Counted from the stretch's first letter, positions 39,385 to 49,554 are shown. The stretch: DNA of 64,000 nt from Prochlorococcus sp. AG-402-N10 (GCA_003216465.1 QCIU01000001.1:186001-250000), one strand, 5' to 3'. The notes: generated by a model from the letters alone, not told the origin. A program made the numbers and translations.

Positions 39385-40041
39385 ATGGGAGAGCTTTCAG
39401 TAAGGGAATTACCTTTATTCCCTTTGCCAGAAGTTGTTCTCTTCCCTCAAGAAGTTTTACCATTACATATTTTTGAATCAAGATACAGAATGATGCTTAA
39501 ATCTGTACTTGAATTGGATTCAATGTTTGGAGTAATTAAATGGGATCCGAATACTAAAAGCATGGCTAATGTTGGTTGTTGTGCTCAAATAATAAAACAT
39601 CAAACAGCAGAGGATGGTAGAAGTAATATAATTACTATTGGTCAGCAGAGATTCCAGATTTTAGAAATTGTTAGATCAACTCCTTATTGCTCAGCTATGG
39701 TTAGTTGGATTAATGATGAAAGTATTGAAAGTTTTCAGAAGCTGGATATTTTAAGAGACTCAGTTACTGAAGCTTTAAATGATGTAGTTAAATTAACTAG
39801 TAAATTAACTAATTCCCAAAAAATTCTTCCAGATAAGTTACCAGAAAATCCTATGGAATTATCCTTTTGGATTGGCGCTCATCTAGGAGGACAGGTTGCA
39901 GAAGAGCAGCAGAGACTTTTAGAAGAGAGAAATACATATATAAGGCTGCAAAGAGAATTTGAAATGTTAGATCATACTAGAAAACAATTAGCAGCTAGAA
40001 CAGCTTTAAAAGAAAGTTTTCCTGATACTAAAGAAAGTTAA
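39385..40041 (+). CDS. LON N-terminal domain protein
   Basis: The protein has the Lon substrate-binding domain without the ATPase or peptidase: RELPLFPLPEVVLFPQEVLP, then HIFESRYRMMLKSVLE and IITIGQQRFQILEI. Stand-alone LON-domain proteins are common in bacteria and their role is not well known; some are thought to bind misfolded protein. It is 218 residues, starts with ATG at 39385 and is directly followed (TAA then ATG) by the methyltransferase gene, so the two are co-transcribed. Confidence 0.82.
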   Translation: MGELSVRELPLFPLPEVVLFPQEVLPLHIFESRYRMMLKSVLELDSMFGVIKWDPNTKSMANVGCCAQIIKHQTAEDGRSNIITIGQQRFQILEIVRSTPYCSAMVSWINDESIESFQKLDILRDSVTEALNDVVKLTSKLTNSQKILPDKLPENPMELSFWIGAHLGGQVAEEQQRLLEERNTYIRLQREFEMLDHTRKQLAARTALKESFPDTKES

Positions 40042-40977
40042 ATGTCCTCGTATTTAATACCTTCAATTTTTTTAGTAATAATTCTTCTGTTAACCTATTT
40101 AATACTTTGGAGGATTAACACAAGAAAATATATTTCTTCTAGTACTGTAGCTTCTGCTTATGATTCATGGACTCAAGATAAACTTCTAGAAAGATTGTGG
40201 GGAGAGCATATTCATTTAGGTTTCTATCCTCCAAGCAAGAATATTGATTTTAGGAAGGCAAAAGTACAATTTGTGCACGAGTTAGTAAGTTGGAGTGGTT
40301 TAGATAAGTTACCAAGAGGTTCTAGAATACTTGATGTAGGTTGTGGCATAGGCGGAAGTTCTAGGATACTTGCAAATTATTATGGATTTAATGTGACAGG
40401 AATAACCATTAGTCCAGCCCAAGTAAAAAGAGCTATAGAACTCACTCCTCATGAATGTAGATGCAACTTCAAAGTTATGGATGCTTTGGATTTGAAATTT
40501 GAAGATGGTTCATTTGATGGGATTTGGAGTGTTGAGGCAGGAGCTCATATGAATAACAAATCTAAATTTGCTGATCAAATGTTAAGAACTTTAAGACCAG
40601 GTGGTTATTTAGCATTAGCAGATTGGAATTCAAGAGATTTAAAAATCAATCCTCCATCAATTCTTGAAAAAATTGTTTTAAAGCAATTACTTGAACAATG
40701 GGTACATCCCAAGTTTATGAGTATAAATGAATTTACAAGAATCCTTATCAAAAACAAAAACAGTTCTGGAGAAGTTATATCTGAGAATTGGAATTCATTT
40801 ACAAATCCATCTTGGTTCGATTCAATTTTTGAAGGAATGAGAAGACCTAATGCTATTCTTTCCCTTGGTCCAGGAGCATTACTAAAGTCTATAAGAGAGG
40901 TTCCAACAATTTTATTAATGGATTGGGCTTTTAAAAAAGGTTTAATGGAATTTGGCGTTTTTAAATGTCGAGGTTAA
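40042..40977 (+). CDS. 2-methyl-6-phytyl/solanesyl-benzoquinone methyltransferase
   Basis: The likely reaction is SAM-dependent ring methylation of MPBQ/MSBQ, leading to tocopherols and plastoquinone. An N-terminal membrane anchor (residues about 3-23) is followed by ASAYDSWTQDKLLERLWGEH, the SAM site ILDVGCGIGGSSRILA, GITISPAQVKRAIELTP and GSFDGIWSVEAGAHM. The layout and sequence match what I recall of Synechocystis Sll0418. A gamma-tocopherol methyltransferase (Sll0089) is a related alternative. It is 311 residues, follows the LON-domain gene without a gap, and is convergent with pheA with no bases between stops. Confidence 0.82.
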   Translation: MSSYLIPSIFLVIILLLTYLILWRINTRKYISSSTVASAYDSWTQDKLLERLWGEHIHLGFYPPSKNIDFRKAKVQFVHELVSWSGLDKLPRGSRILDVGCGIGGSSRILANYYGFNVTGITISPAQVKRAIELTPHECRCNFKVMDALDLKFEDGSFDGIWSVEAGAHMNNKSKFADQMLRTLRPGGYLALADWNSRDLKINPPSILEKIVLKQLLEQWVHPKFMSINEFTRILIKNKNSSGEVISENWNSFTNPSWFDSIFEGMRRPNAILSLGPGALLKSIREVPTILLMDWAFKKGLMEFGVFKCRG

Positions 40978-41823
40978 TTAATCTAAATAAATATTTTCTG
41001 ATAAATAACAACCAAAATCAACTAAATGTTCACAGAGAGGCTTTAATTTTTTCTTTAATTCACAGAAGGTTTCAATATTTGTTTTAGAATTTAAATCAAG
41101 ATCAACATAAATTATATATTCTCCTAGTTCTCTCTTAGAAGGTCTTGATTCAATCTTGCTCATATTGAATCCAAGTTCTGCAATATAATTTAAGGCTTTA
41201 AGCAAAGCCCCAGGATTATTTGATAGTAATGAGAATGCAAAACTTGCAATATTAGCTCTACTTAAAATGGATTCTTTACTCAATAAAACAAATCTTGTAC
41301 AATTTCCTGGAACATCATTGATAGGGAAAGCTAATTCTTTAAGACCCTCTATTTCAGTGAGTGATTTTGATCCAATAGCGGCTCTAAATGAACTCCCTTT
41401 TACCATATTTACAGCTTCAGAAGTTGAATTGGTAGATAAAGTGATTGCTTCAGGAAGATTCTCAGATAACCATTCTGAACATTGAGCTAAAGCTTGTGGA
41501 TGAGATAATACTTCAGATATATCTGAGATTTCACCATCACTTATTAAGGCATGTTTTATTGGTAAGACAATTGCTTTATTGATATTAATATCAGGAAATT
41601 TCCAGAGCGCATCCAAAGTCGCTGTAACTCCGCCTTCAACAGAATTTTCTATAGGGACTATTGCTGCATCACAATTGTTGTAGGCTATAGATTTAATAAC
41701 CGAATATAGCCCGTTACATGGTACAAATATAGGGGAATCAAAATTAGCAAGTTTTGACAAAATATGAGCTGCTTTTTCTGCGTATGTCCCTTGAGGACCT
41801 AAATATGCAACTTGTTTGCGCAT
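40978..41823 (-). CDS. pheA: Prephenate dehydratase
   Basis: The enzyme converts prephenate to phenylpyruvate in phenylalanine synthesis. Motifs are YLGPQGTYAEKAA near the start, VPIENSVEGGVTATLD (about residue 57) and NCTRFVLLS (TRF motif, about residue 173). The C-terminal ACT domain has SKIESRPSKRELGEYIIYV, the phenylalanine-binding regulatory motif. There is no chorismate mutase domain. It is 281 residues, and the stop codon touches that of the methyltransferase gene. Confidence 0.93.
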   Translation of the reverse strand: MRKQVAYLGPQGTYAEKAAHILSKLANFDSPIFVPCNGLYSVIKSIAYNNCDAAIVPIENSVEGGVTATLDALWKFPDININKAIVLPIKHALISDGEISDISEVLSHPQALAQCSEWLSENLPEAITLSTNSTSEAVNMVKGSSFRAAIGSKSLTEIEGLKELAFPINDVPGNCTRFVLLSKESILSRANIASFAFSLLSNNPGALLKALNYIAELGFNMSKIESRPSKRELGEYIIYVDLDLNSKTNIETFCELKKKLKPLCEHLVDFGCYLSENIYLD

Positions 41824-41876
41824 GATTAATTATAAGAGAAACAGAGATCAAATAAGCATTGGAGGTATATAGAAAA

Positions 41877-42395
41877 ATGCTTTTGGCTTTTGATGCTAAA
41901 CAGAAACTTAAGCTTTCTGTAACAAGGAATAAAGAATATCTTTCTAGGTATCTTTTAGAAGAAGAAAGAGTTGTAGGAGCAATGCTTGACCCCAATAAAT
42001 TAGTACCTAAAGGGGATGGTATGTACAAGTATACAGTAACAAGTTTCAGAGTTTTTCAATTAGATGTTAACCCAGTTGTATCAATAGCAGTTGAGAATAC
42101 AGATGGAATTTTAAAAATGAGCGCACTTGATAGTAAGTTACATGGCCTTGGCTTGATAGATGATTTCAAATTAACTTTGAAAGCAAACTTGGAGGCAACT
42201 GATGTTGGATTAGAAGGTGAAGCACTTCTTGGTGTGTCGGTAAGTCAACCTCCTCTTTTGAAACTTGTGCCAAAAAGAATTTTGGAATCTACTGGACATT
42301 CAGTCTTAAATGGTATTTTATTAGGAATAAAATCTAGAGTTCAGCAACAATTAATAAAAGATTTTGTAAATTGGTGCGATTTAAATCAGATTTAA
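41877..42395 (+). CDS. DUF1997 family protein
   Basis: The ATG at 41877 is chosen (172 residues) because ggagg lies at 41861-41865; a TTG at 41859 would place that ribosome site inside the gene. The sequence [20 protein letters not shown], then [20 protein letters not shown] resembles DUF1997, found in cyanobacteria and chloroplasts, with no known function. It lies divergent from pheA and overlaps rnhB by 15 bases tail to tail. Confidence 0.75.
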   Translation: MLLAFDAKQKLKLSVTRNKEYLSRYLLEEERVVGAMLDPNKLVPKGDGMYKYTVTSFRVFQLDVNPVVSIAVENTDGILKMSALDSKLHGLGLIDDFKLTLKANLEATDVGLEGEALLGVSVSQPPLLKLVPKRILESTGHSVLNGILLGIKSRVQQQLIKDFVNWCDLNQI

Positions 42396-43004
42396 TTTAG
42401 TCAAGAAGCTTTTTCTATGTAAATTAGTCAAGCCATATGCCTTAAGACTTGAAAAATGTTTTTTTGTACCATATCCTTTATTTTTATTTATAAAGTATCC
42501 AGGATGTTTCTCTTCTAATCTTTCCATTAAAAAATCGCGGGTTACTTTTGCAAGTATGCTTGCAGCAGCTATTGAAGTAAATTTTGAATCACCCGCAATT
42601 ATATTTTTTTGATTTCCTTCCCAAAGTCTTAATGATAATGGCCCGTCAATTATGAGTTCTAATGGTTTATCTCTTAACTTTTTAATAGCTCTAATCATGG
42701 AAAGTTCAGTAGCATATCTGATTCCATATTCGTCTATTTCTCTTGCCGAAGACTGTCCCAGGCTGTAATCAGATGATAATGTAATAATTTTAGGTAAAAG
42801 GAATTTTCTTTTTTTTTCAGTTAATTGCTTACTATCTCTAACACCTAATCTCTTTAGGATTAATGCATTTTTTCTAGTTAAGCTTACAGAAGCAGAGAAT
42901 ACTGGGCCAAAAACAGCCCCACGACCTACTTCGTCGATACCTATCTCAGAAACTTTATTCAATACTTGCAGATGATCTTCTTCTTTTCCTTCTGTTGTTA
43001 TCAA
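42381..43004 (-). CDS. rnhB: Ribonuclease HII
   Basis: RNase HII removes ribonucleotides and RNA from RNA-DNA hybrids. The active site is [14 protein letters not shown] (first Asp-Glu), plus the later Asp in LIIDGPLSL and the [14 protein letters not shown] segment. At the ATG at 43004 it has 207 residues and overlaps rne by 50 bases. A TTG at 42960-42962 would give 193 residues, begin just before the domain and overlap rne by only eight bases, so the start is uncertain. It appears translationally coupled to rne. The 3' end overlaps the opposite DUF1997 gene. Confidence 0.92.
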   Translation of the reverse strand: MITTEGKEEDHLQVLNKVSEIGIDEVGRGAVFGPVFSASVSLTRKNALILKRLGVRDSKQLTEKKRKFLLPKIITLSSDYSLGQSSAREIDEYGIRYATELSMIRAIKKLRDKPLELIIDGPLSLRLWEGNQKNIIAGDSKFTSIAAASILAKVTRDFLMERLEEKHPGYFINKNKGYGTKKHFSSLKAYGLTNLHRKSFLTKLNLI

Positions 43005-44775
43005 CTTCTTCTTTTAATTCAATTTCTACACTTTCATTTGTGATTGAAGGTAATTTATTGTTGTTATTTACTTCTATAGATTCCTTTAAGTCGTCTTCCT
43101 CATTCGTATTAGAAGTTGATGATTTTTTATTTAGTTTTGGATTCGTAACTTTATTTTTGGATTTTTTATTATGTTTTAAAGCGGTTTCTTTTTCTTTGTT
43201 TTTGCTATCTTCTAAATTTACATAGTTATTACGAGTTAGATATTCTTTCCCTAATTTTATAAGAGGATTAATCCCTAGTTGGCTGTAGACAATTTTTTCA
43301 TCGTCATTAAGTTCGATAGTTATTACTTTCTTCTCTTTTGGATGCGCTGTATTTTGTATCTCACTATCTGCTTCCTTTTTATTAATATGGTCATCATCTT
43401 TGTTTATATTCTTGATGTAATTTAACTCTTTTTCAGCAATCTTTTCTTGATTTTCAATTAATTGAGGTGTATCTAAATCTGGGTATTTTGTATGATTTAA
43501 TTTACTAGAATTATTAGCTGGATTCTTTATTTCTAAATTAGTATTATGGTATTTTATTAAATTTTCAGTATGTCCTAATCCATTACAAGAATCACATTTT
43601 TTTGCAAATATTTCATATATATTTTGTCCTTGTCTTTTTCTCGTTAGTTCTACTAAACCTAATTCAGTTAACTGAGCTATTTGGGGTCTTGCAGAGTCAT
43701 CTTTTATGGCTGAAGTAAAATGTTCAAGCAACTGAAATTGATCTCTTCTAGATTCCATATCTATAAAATCTATAACTAAGACTCCCCCAATATTTCTCAA
43801 TTTCATTTGTCTAGAGATTTCAAGAGCTGCTTCACAATTTGTCCATAAAACAGTTTGTCTTGAGTTAGCTGATCTTGTGAAAGATCCTGAATTTACGTCA
43901 ATTACTGTTAAAGCTTCAGTTGGTTCAATAATTATGTATCCTCCTGACGGCAAATCTACTCTTGGTTGAAGAGCCTTTTGAATAGTTTTATTAATTTGGT
44001 ATTTTTCTAATATATGTTCATTTAATTCATTATTATGAAAAACTAGATCTACATTCTGATCACTATTTACTAAAAAGTCTTTTGCTTTTTCGAGAGCAAT
44101 TTTACTATCAATTACAATTTTATTTGTAGATGATTTAATACAATCTCTTAAGATTTTGAATGAAAAATCTTCATCCCTATTGATTAAATTTGGTGGATGA
44201 GATACCTCTGAATCTCTTATGACCTGATCCCATTGTTGAATTAAATTCTCTAAATCTTCAATAAGTAGCTCTTCTTTTATTTTTTCTGCTTCTGTACGAA
44301 ATAACAAACCTGTACTAGGAGGTTTAATTAAAACCCCAAGTGCTCTTAAACGACTTCTTTCAGTCTCGGTATTTATCTTTCTAGAAATATTAACTCCCTG
44401 TCCATAGGGTTGCATTATTAAATATTTTCCAGGTAATGAGATATTTCCAGTAAGCCTAGGACCTTTATTACCAGTTGGTTCCTTCATTACTTGAACAAGA
44501 ACTTTTTGTTTAGGCTCTAGTAGTTCAGTGATTCCTACTACCCCCTTTTTTAGTTTTAAAGGACCTAAATCTGAAACGTGAATAAAGCCATTTTTCTCAC
44601 TTTCTCCAATATCAATAAAGGCAGCATCGATCCCTGGAAGAACATTCTCAACAGTTCCTAAAAAAATATCACCGATTTGGTATTGACCTTGAGCGACAAT
44701 TAATTCATCAACCCGATCATCTGTGAGTAGTGCTGCAATACGCGCCTGCTCAGCTATTACAATTTGCTGAGACAT
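42955..44775 (-). CDS. rne: Ribonuclease E/G
   Basis: RNase E starts mRNA decay and tRNA/rRNA processing. An S1 domain is at about 35-115, catalytic Asp residues are D293 ([13 protein letters not shown]) and D336 ([11 protein letters not shown]), and the zinc link is C394-x-x-C397 in [12 protein letters not shown]. The rest (about 410-590) is low-complexity Asn/Lys/Glu. The C-terminus [12 protein letters not shown] matches the arginine-rich peptide by which cyanobacterial RNase E binds PNPase. It is 606 residues. The 298-base divergent leader with dapL may be used for autoregulation, as shown for rne in other bacteria. Confidence 0.95.
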   Translation of the reverse strand: MSQQIVIAEQARIAALLTDDRVDELIVAQGQYQIGDIFLGTVENVLPGIDAAFIDIGESEKNGFIHVSDLGPLKLKKGVVGITELLEPKQKVLVQVMKEPTGNKGPRLTGNISLPGKYLIMQPYGQGVNISRKINTETERSRLRALGVLIKPPSTGLLFRTEAEKIKEELLIEDLENLIQQWDQVIRDSEVSHPPNLINRDEDFSFKILRDCIKSSTNKIVIDSKIALEKAKDFLVNSDQNVDLVFHNNELNEHILEKYQINKTIQKALQPRVDLPSGGYIIIEPTEALTVIDVNSGSFTRSANSRQTVLWTNCEAALEISRQMKLRNIGGVLVIDFIDMESRRDQFQLLEHFTSAIKDDSARPQIAQLTELGLVELTRKRQGQNIYEIFAKKCDSCNGLGHTENLIKYHNTNLEIKNPANNSSKLNHTKYPDLDTPQLIENQEKIAEKELNYIKNINKDDDHINKKEADSEIQNTAHPKEKKVITIELNDDEKIVYSQLGINPLIKLGKEYLTRNNYVNLEDSKNKEKETALKHNKKSKNKVTNPKLNKKSSTSNTNEEDDLKESIEVNNNNKLPSITNESVEIELKEEVDNNRRKRRRSSASIE

Positions 44776-45073
44776 ATAAAAAATTTAGTATGTTTTGAAT
44801 ATGAAAATCAATCAAAAGTTAATAATTAAAAATTTTATTATTCAATTAAGCAATTTCTTAATTGCTAAAATTATTAGACTTTTTAAAAATAATTAATAAC
44901 AGTTTAATCTGCTATGTATTTCAACTTTAGACGACTTTCAATCCATTGAAATTGATTAAATAGCTATGATTATATCTTTGTTAAATCATAACTACCAATA
45001 TATTAACATCAAATTCCCACTTAAGCACATTGATCCATTATTCTTATGAAGGTTATGATATTTATTTTTACAA
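44776..45073. promoter_or_regulatory. Divergent upstream region of rne and dapL
   Basis: This 298-base AT-rich gap must hold both promoters. A perfect 16-base palindrome TTTCAATCCATTGAAA lies at 44936-44951. No open frame of note is present on either strand. The long leader on the rne side would suit 5'UTR-mediated feedback; that part is inference. Confidence 0.5.
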
Positions 45074-46300
45074 GTGGTTCGAGTAAACGAGAGTTATCTA
45101 AAACTTAAAGCAGGTTATTTATTTCCTGAAATTTCTAAAAGAGTAAATTTGTATACTCAAAATAATAAGAAATCAGAGGTTATTAAACTTGGCATAGGAG
45201 ATGTGACAGAACCATTACCTAAAGCTTGTAGAGTTGCTATGAGCAGAGCATTAGATGAAATGGGAACGACTGAGGGATTTAAAGGCTATGGCCCAGAACA
45301 AGGATATTATTGGCTTAGAGAAAAGATTTCTGAGCACGATTTTCAAGAAAGAGGTTGTCAAATAACTTCAGATGAAATTTTCATCTCAGATGGTTCAAAA
45401 TGCGACAGCAGTAATATTTTGGATATTCTTGGTGACGATAATTTAATTGCTGTAACCGATCCTGTATACCCAGTTTATGTGGATAGTAATGTTATGACTG
45501 GTAGAACTGGTCGAGCTCTCCAAAATGGAACTTATCAAGGATTAACTTACCTTCCGATTAACGCTAATAATAAATTTTTGCCAGAAATTCCTTCATCAAA
45601 AGTTGATATTTTATATCTTTGTTTTCCAAATAATCCAACAGGAGCAACAATTACTAAAGAGGAGCTTAAAAAATGGGTTGATTATGCAAACTACCACAAA
45701 TCTCTAATTCTTTTTGATGCAGCTTATGAAGCTTTTATTCAAGATAAAGACTTGCCACATTCAATATATGAAATTGATGGAGCAAAGAATTGTGCAATAG
45801 AATTTAGATCTTTCTCAAAAAATGCTGGTTTTACAGGAGTTAGATGCGCATATACAGTAATTCCTAAAAATCTTGTAGGATTTAATTCAAAAGATCAGAA
45901 ATTTGATTTATGGTCCCTTTGGAATAGGCGTCAATGCACCAAATTTAATGGAGTTAGTTATGTTGTCCAGAGAGGAGCAGAGGCAGTTTATTCACCAGAA
46001 GGAAAAAAAGAAGTTAAGGGTTTAATAGATTTTTATATGGAAAATGCAAGAATAATGAAAAATAAACTTCAGACGGCAGGATTCATAGTTTATGGAGGAG
46101 ATAATGCTCCTTATATTTGGATTAAAGCTTTAGACAAAATGTCTTCTTGGGACTTCTTTGATCATTTACTTGAAAAAGCTTGTGTTGTTGGAACTCCTGG
46201 AAGTGGTTTTGGACTAGCAGGAGAAGGTTATTTTCGATTATCTGCATTTAATACACGAACAAATGTTATTAATGCAATGGAACGAATAATTAATATATAA
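45074..46300 (+). CDS. dapL: LL-diaminopimelate aminotransferase
   Basis: DapL converts tetrahydrodipicolinate to LL-diaminopimelate in one step, the route used by cyanobacteria and plants for lysine and peptidoglycan. Family features are [14 protein letters not shown] at the start, [29 protein letters not shown] and the PLP lysine in [16 protein letters not shown]. The start is GTG at 45074 and the length 408, both as expected. It is divergent from rne and is followed by clpS. Confidence 0.95.
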   Translation: MVRVNESYLKLKAGYLFPEISKRVNLYTQNNKKSEVIKLGIGDVTEPLPKACRVAMSRALDEMGTTEGFKGYGPEQGYYWLREKISEHDFQERGCQITSDEIFISDGSKCDSSNILDILGDDNLIAVTDPVYPVYVDSNVMTGRTGRALQNGTYQGLTYLPINANNKFLPEIPSSKVDILYLCFPNNPTGATITKEELKKWVDYANYHKSLILFDAAYEAFIQDKDLPHSIYEIDGAKNCAIEFRSFSKNAGFTGVRCAYTVIPKNLVGFNSKDQKFDLWSLWNRRQCTKFNGVSYVVQRGAEAVYSPEGKKEVKGLIDFYMENARIMKNKLQTAGFIVYGGDNAPYIWIKALDKMSSWDFFDHLLEKACVVGTPGSGFGLAGEGYFRLSAFNTRTNVINAMERIINI

Positions 46301-46331
46301 TAACTATTATCTAAATTTTTAACTGAAATAA

Positions 46332-46646
46332 ATGTCAAATATAAAGTTTGAAAAAGATAATAATAATGCAGCAGTCCTCGAGAAGAAGCCAGATGAATTA
46401 AAAAATAAATCCCCTAAATATAAAGTTTTACTCCACAATGATCCTGTTAATTCTATGGAGTATGTCACTATTTCACTAAGAGAGGTTGTTCCTCAATTAA
46501 GCGAGCAAGATGCCATATCTATAATGCTCGAAGCGCATAATACTGGAGTTGGTTTAGTAATTGTTTGCGATTTGGAACCAGCAGAGTTTTATTCTGAGTC
46601 TCTGAAATCAAAAGGAATATCAAGCTCAATCGAAAAAGAGGATTGA
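46332..46646 (+). CDS. clpS: ClpS-type adaptor protein
   Basis: ClpS delivers N-degron proteins to the Clp protease. The core motif is YKVLLHNDPVNSMEYV (about residues 30-45), followed by AHNTGVGLVIVCDLEPAEFY. The 104-residue length with a poorly conserved N-terminus is normal. In cyanobacteria there are two ClpS paralogues, and I cannot tell which is present here. It lies 31 bases after dapL on the same strand and convergent with the radical SAM gene. Confidence 0.9.
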   Translation: MSNIKFEKDNNNAAVLEKKPDELKNKSPKYKVLLHNDPVNSMEYVTISLREVVPQLSEQDAISIMLEAHNTGVGLVIVCDLEPAEFYSESLKSKGISSSIEKED

Positions 46647-46696
46647 TTAATTAAAGATAGTTAGAAAAATCAAATTAGAAGTCCAAATTAATTAAT

Positions 46697-48346
46697 TTAC
46701 GTTTTTAATTTGGCTAATTTTCTTTCTGCTAGTGGACGAACCGTCAAAGACTCACTTAAGGAAGACTTACCATAATCTCTTTCAAGGATGTTTATAACTG
46801 TTTTACCAAACTCATCTTCTTTGTTATCAAAGGCTTCAAGGCAAACTTCTCCAAGCTTTCTACCAAGAGCTCCTGGATTCCATAGAAGTTTTCTAGCTGT
46901 CCATGGCATCATACTCATTGGGTTGTAATTAGGCTTTAAAATTTTATGCTCTAAAGCATACTTTTCAAGGAGAGTATGGGGTTGTAAACCTATAAAAAAT
47001 ATAGCTGGATCTACCAGACCTTTTCCGAAGATGTTTTCTAGTTCTCTATGGTAAGCAATAGTCTGCCTAATTGTACTTGGAGTTTCATCAAAAACGTTAA
47101 AAGAATAATTTACTGAGACATGATTTTTAAATCCTGATTTGACAAGCATTCTACAATTTTCCAATACAGTTTCAAGGTTATATGCCAATCTCATTTTTCT
47201 AACAAGTTCTTGCGATCCTGAGGTGATACCTATTTCAAAATAACTCATACCTGTATCTACCATTAGTTGTGCTAATTCAGAATCAATATTATCTGCTCTT
47301 ATGTATGCAGCCCATTTAATATCATGCCAACCTTGATCTTTTATTGATTGAAGAAGTAACTTGGCATCCTCTATGTTTTTCTTTGTTGGAATAAATTGAG
47401 CATCAGTAAACCAAAACCCTCTGACACCCATGTCATAAAGTTGCTTCATTTCTTTAATAACTTCGTTTACCGGATTAACTCGAACTTTTTTACCTTCTAC
47501 AACTGTGTATACGCAGAAACAACAATTATGTGGACAACCTCTTTTAGTTTGAACTCCTACATAATAATCCCCCCCTTCGATATACCAATCAAATTTCCCC
47601 CAAATAGATTGAATATATTTGTAGTTACATGCTGTTTTAATAGTTCCTGAGGGCTGTTCATGTATTAGTTTATTTCTGGGCTTTTCCCCAGCTAGATAAC
47701 ATCTTTCTTCTGCAATAGAATCACCTTTAATAATCTTTTCGATTAGATTTTCGCCCTCCCCAACAGAAATTACTGTGCCTTTTGGTAATAAATTACCTAG
47801 CTGCTCATAGAAAACACTTACGGCACCACCCCCTAAAATTACTTTTACTGATTTATTGTACTTTTGGGCTCTTTTGAGTCCCATTTTTAATAATGATGTA
47901 TTCCTGTTTATTTCTTCATAATGGGATGTTATTAGCTTTAAGCCTCCCCAAGCGCCTCTAATTTTTTTAAAAATATTCTTTGAGTAGAAAACTTCAAAGG
48001 AGTTTTGAAGAGGGTTACCGCTTCTCCCATCAACTGGGGCATATATTTGTATATCTCTCCATGAAAAAATGATTAGATGAGGTCTGAATTGATCAATTGT
48101 TCTTTTTAGGTATTTAGAGATATTGTTTGAAGGTACTATCGCTAAATCAATAAATTTTTGTTCTATATCTGGGAAGCATTTGTGAATATGATCAGCTAGA
48201 TAAATAGGCCCAATTGGAAATATTGGATTACATGGGAGTCTAACAATCAGAACTTTACTGAAAGTTTCTCTATTGGAATTGCTTGATATTTTTTTTAAGT
48301 GAAGTTTAAACTTCATAAAAGAGATTTTAGATGGGATCTCACACAA
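46697..48346 (-). CDS. B12-binding domain radical SAM protein, substrate unknown
   Basis: The N-terminal part (about 30-200) is like a cobalamin-binding fold (VLIVRLPCNPIFPIGPIYLA, VKVILGGGAVSVFYEQLGN). The radical SAM cluster motif is GCPHNCCFCVY, a CxxxCxxC motif near residue 275. The remainder is the TIM-barrel type (FWFTDAQFIPTKKNIEDAKL, ISYFEIGITSGS-like SYFEIGITSGSQELV). It is 549 residues. The family includes methylases and cyclases; I cannot name its substrate. Its place in a minus-strand block with two glycosyltransferases may suggest a lipid or envelope target. The start may be the Met at residue 11. Confidence 0.82.
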   Translation of the reverse strand: MCEIPSKISFMKFKLHLKKISSNSNRETFSKVLIVRLPCNPIFPIGPIYLADHIHKCFPDIEQKFIDLAIVPSNNISKYLKRTIDQFRPHLIIFSWRDIQIYAPVDGRSGNPLQNSFEVFYSKNIFKKIRGAWGGLKLITSHYEEINRNTSLLKMGLKRAQKYNKSVKVILGGGAVSVFYEQLGNLLPKGTVISVGEGENLIEKIIKGDSIAEERCYLAGEKPRNKLIHEQPSGTIKTACNYKYIQSIWGKFDWYIEGGDYYVGVQTKRGCPHNCCFCVYTVVEGKKVRVNPVNEVIKEMKQLYDMGVRGFWFTDAQFIPTKKNIEDAKLLLQSIKDQGWHDIKWAAYIRADNIDSELAQLMVDTGMSYFEIGITSGSQELVRKMRLAYNLETVLENCRMLVKSGFKNHVSVNYSFNVFDETPSTIRQTIAYHRELENIFGKGLVDPAIFFIGLQPHTLLEKYALEHKILKPNYNPMSMMPWTARKLLWNPGALGRKLGEVCLEAFDNKEDEFGKTVINILERDYGKSSLSESLTVRPLAERKLAKLKT

Positions 48347-48421
48347 AGAATCTAACTATTTTATTACTTTTTCGCTGCGTTTTTTTAATTTATTTGCGAA
48401 AAAAATAAACTCTTATTTTAT

Positions 48422-49513
48422 TTAGATGTCTGAAATCATATATTCCCAACAAACCCTTAGCAATTTAATACCATCTACCCATCTTGATATATTTGGCGCA
48501 CCTGATTTCCTAGCATAATATCTAACTGGATAATTTAGAATTTTAATATTATTTTTGGCGGCTTCAAAGATTATTGTAAAATCCCCAAATGGATCTGACT
48601 TGGATTCCCAACTACCATTTTTTTTCATCAATTTAAAAAACTTTCTGGAGAATACTTTTGTTCCACAAAGTGAATCGGAAATTTGTTTGTTAATCAATAT
48701 CGATAAAAATATAGCGAAACATCTATTTCCGATATAATTTGCCCATCTCATAGCATCTTTTTCCATAGGAAATGTTGTTCGGGAGCAGTTAATAAGTATA
48801 TTCTCATTCTTGGTTGATTCCATTATTGCATTGATACTATCGTTAATATCTACTGTGAAGTCGCTATCTATAATAGCGAGAGTTTCACCAGAGGAAATAT
48901 TGAAACCTTCAACAACAGCATTTTTTTTACCCTTAGAAGTTTGTTTTAAAAGAATTATCTTGAAGTAATTTGAGAAATCCTTAGTTAGATTTTCTAGCAT
49001 TTGAAAAGTTTTATCTTTACTATTTCCCTCAACAAATATTATTTCAATTTCATTAGGAATATTTTTAAATTTATTTAAAGCTTCTATTAAAAGTTTTTTA
49101 TTACCCTCTTCATTTCTTGCAGGGATAACTATAGTAATCTTATGATCACTTGATTTTTCTTGATATTTATAAAATACAATTTCTAGTTCAAATGCAAGTT
49201 GCTTAATTATTGGAATTTTGCGTAAAGTGTTTTTTATAAATTTAGGAACTGAGTTTGTTGGTATTGGGGTTAATTTTTTTGCTTTCCATCTTATAGATCT
49301 ATAATTGTATATTTCTGCTAGTGATTCAATATCACATAAAGTAATTCTTGCTTTGGTAGTTGTTCCTTTGAATATTCTGGAATCTAATTTAAGCCATCTC
49401 GTAATTGGCTCCCAAGTATTACCTCGAACATTAAGTGATATGAATTCAGTATTATTTTTAAATAATTGGTGAAGTTTATCATTTGATATATTCCAAGTAT
49501 TTATAGATTTCAT
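48422..49513 (-). CDS. Family 2 glycosyltransferase with remnant N-terminal region
   Basis: Residues about 122-350 are a GT2 domain: ITIVIPARNEEGNKKLLIEA, EIIFVEGNSKDKTFQM and LAIIDSDFTVDINDS (DxD). Residues about 25-118 (NTWEPITRWLKLDSRIFKG, TLCDIESLAEIYNYRSI and IPTNSVPKFIKNTLRKIPI) are very like the end of a class I methyltransferase domain that in other bacteria is fused before this type of GT2; the SAM-binding part is missing. It is 363 residues. The product is unknown. It lies 41 bases after the PMT-like gene on the same strand. Confidence 0.8.
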   Translation of the reverse strand: MKSINTWNISNDKLHQLFKNNTEFISLNVRGNTWEPITRWLKLDSRIFKGTTTKARITLCDIESLAEIYNYRSIRWKAKKLTPIPTNSVPKFIKNTLRKIPIIKQLAFELEIVFYKYQEKSSDHKITIVIPARNEEGNKKLLIEALNKFKNIPNEIEIIFVEGNSKDKTFQMLENLTKDFSNYFKIILLKQTSKGKKNAVVEGFNISSGETLAIIDSDFTVDINDSINAIMESTKNENILINCSRTTFPMEKDAMRWANYIGNRCFAIFLSILINKQISDSLCGTKVFSRKFFKLMKKNGSWESKSDPFGDFTIIFEAAKNNIKILNYPVRYYARKSGAPNISRWVDGIKLLRVCWEYMISDI

Positions 49514-49554
49514 TTAATTCAATTTTTAATCAACATAATATTAATATAAACTGA

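Noticed and set aside
48368..48403. TTTTTCGC...GCGAAAAA inverted repeat between GT2 and the radical SAM gene
   Set aside because: Loop of 20 bases and weak stem; could be chance in A/T runs, and it has no T run on the minus strand.
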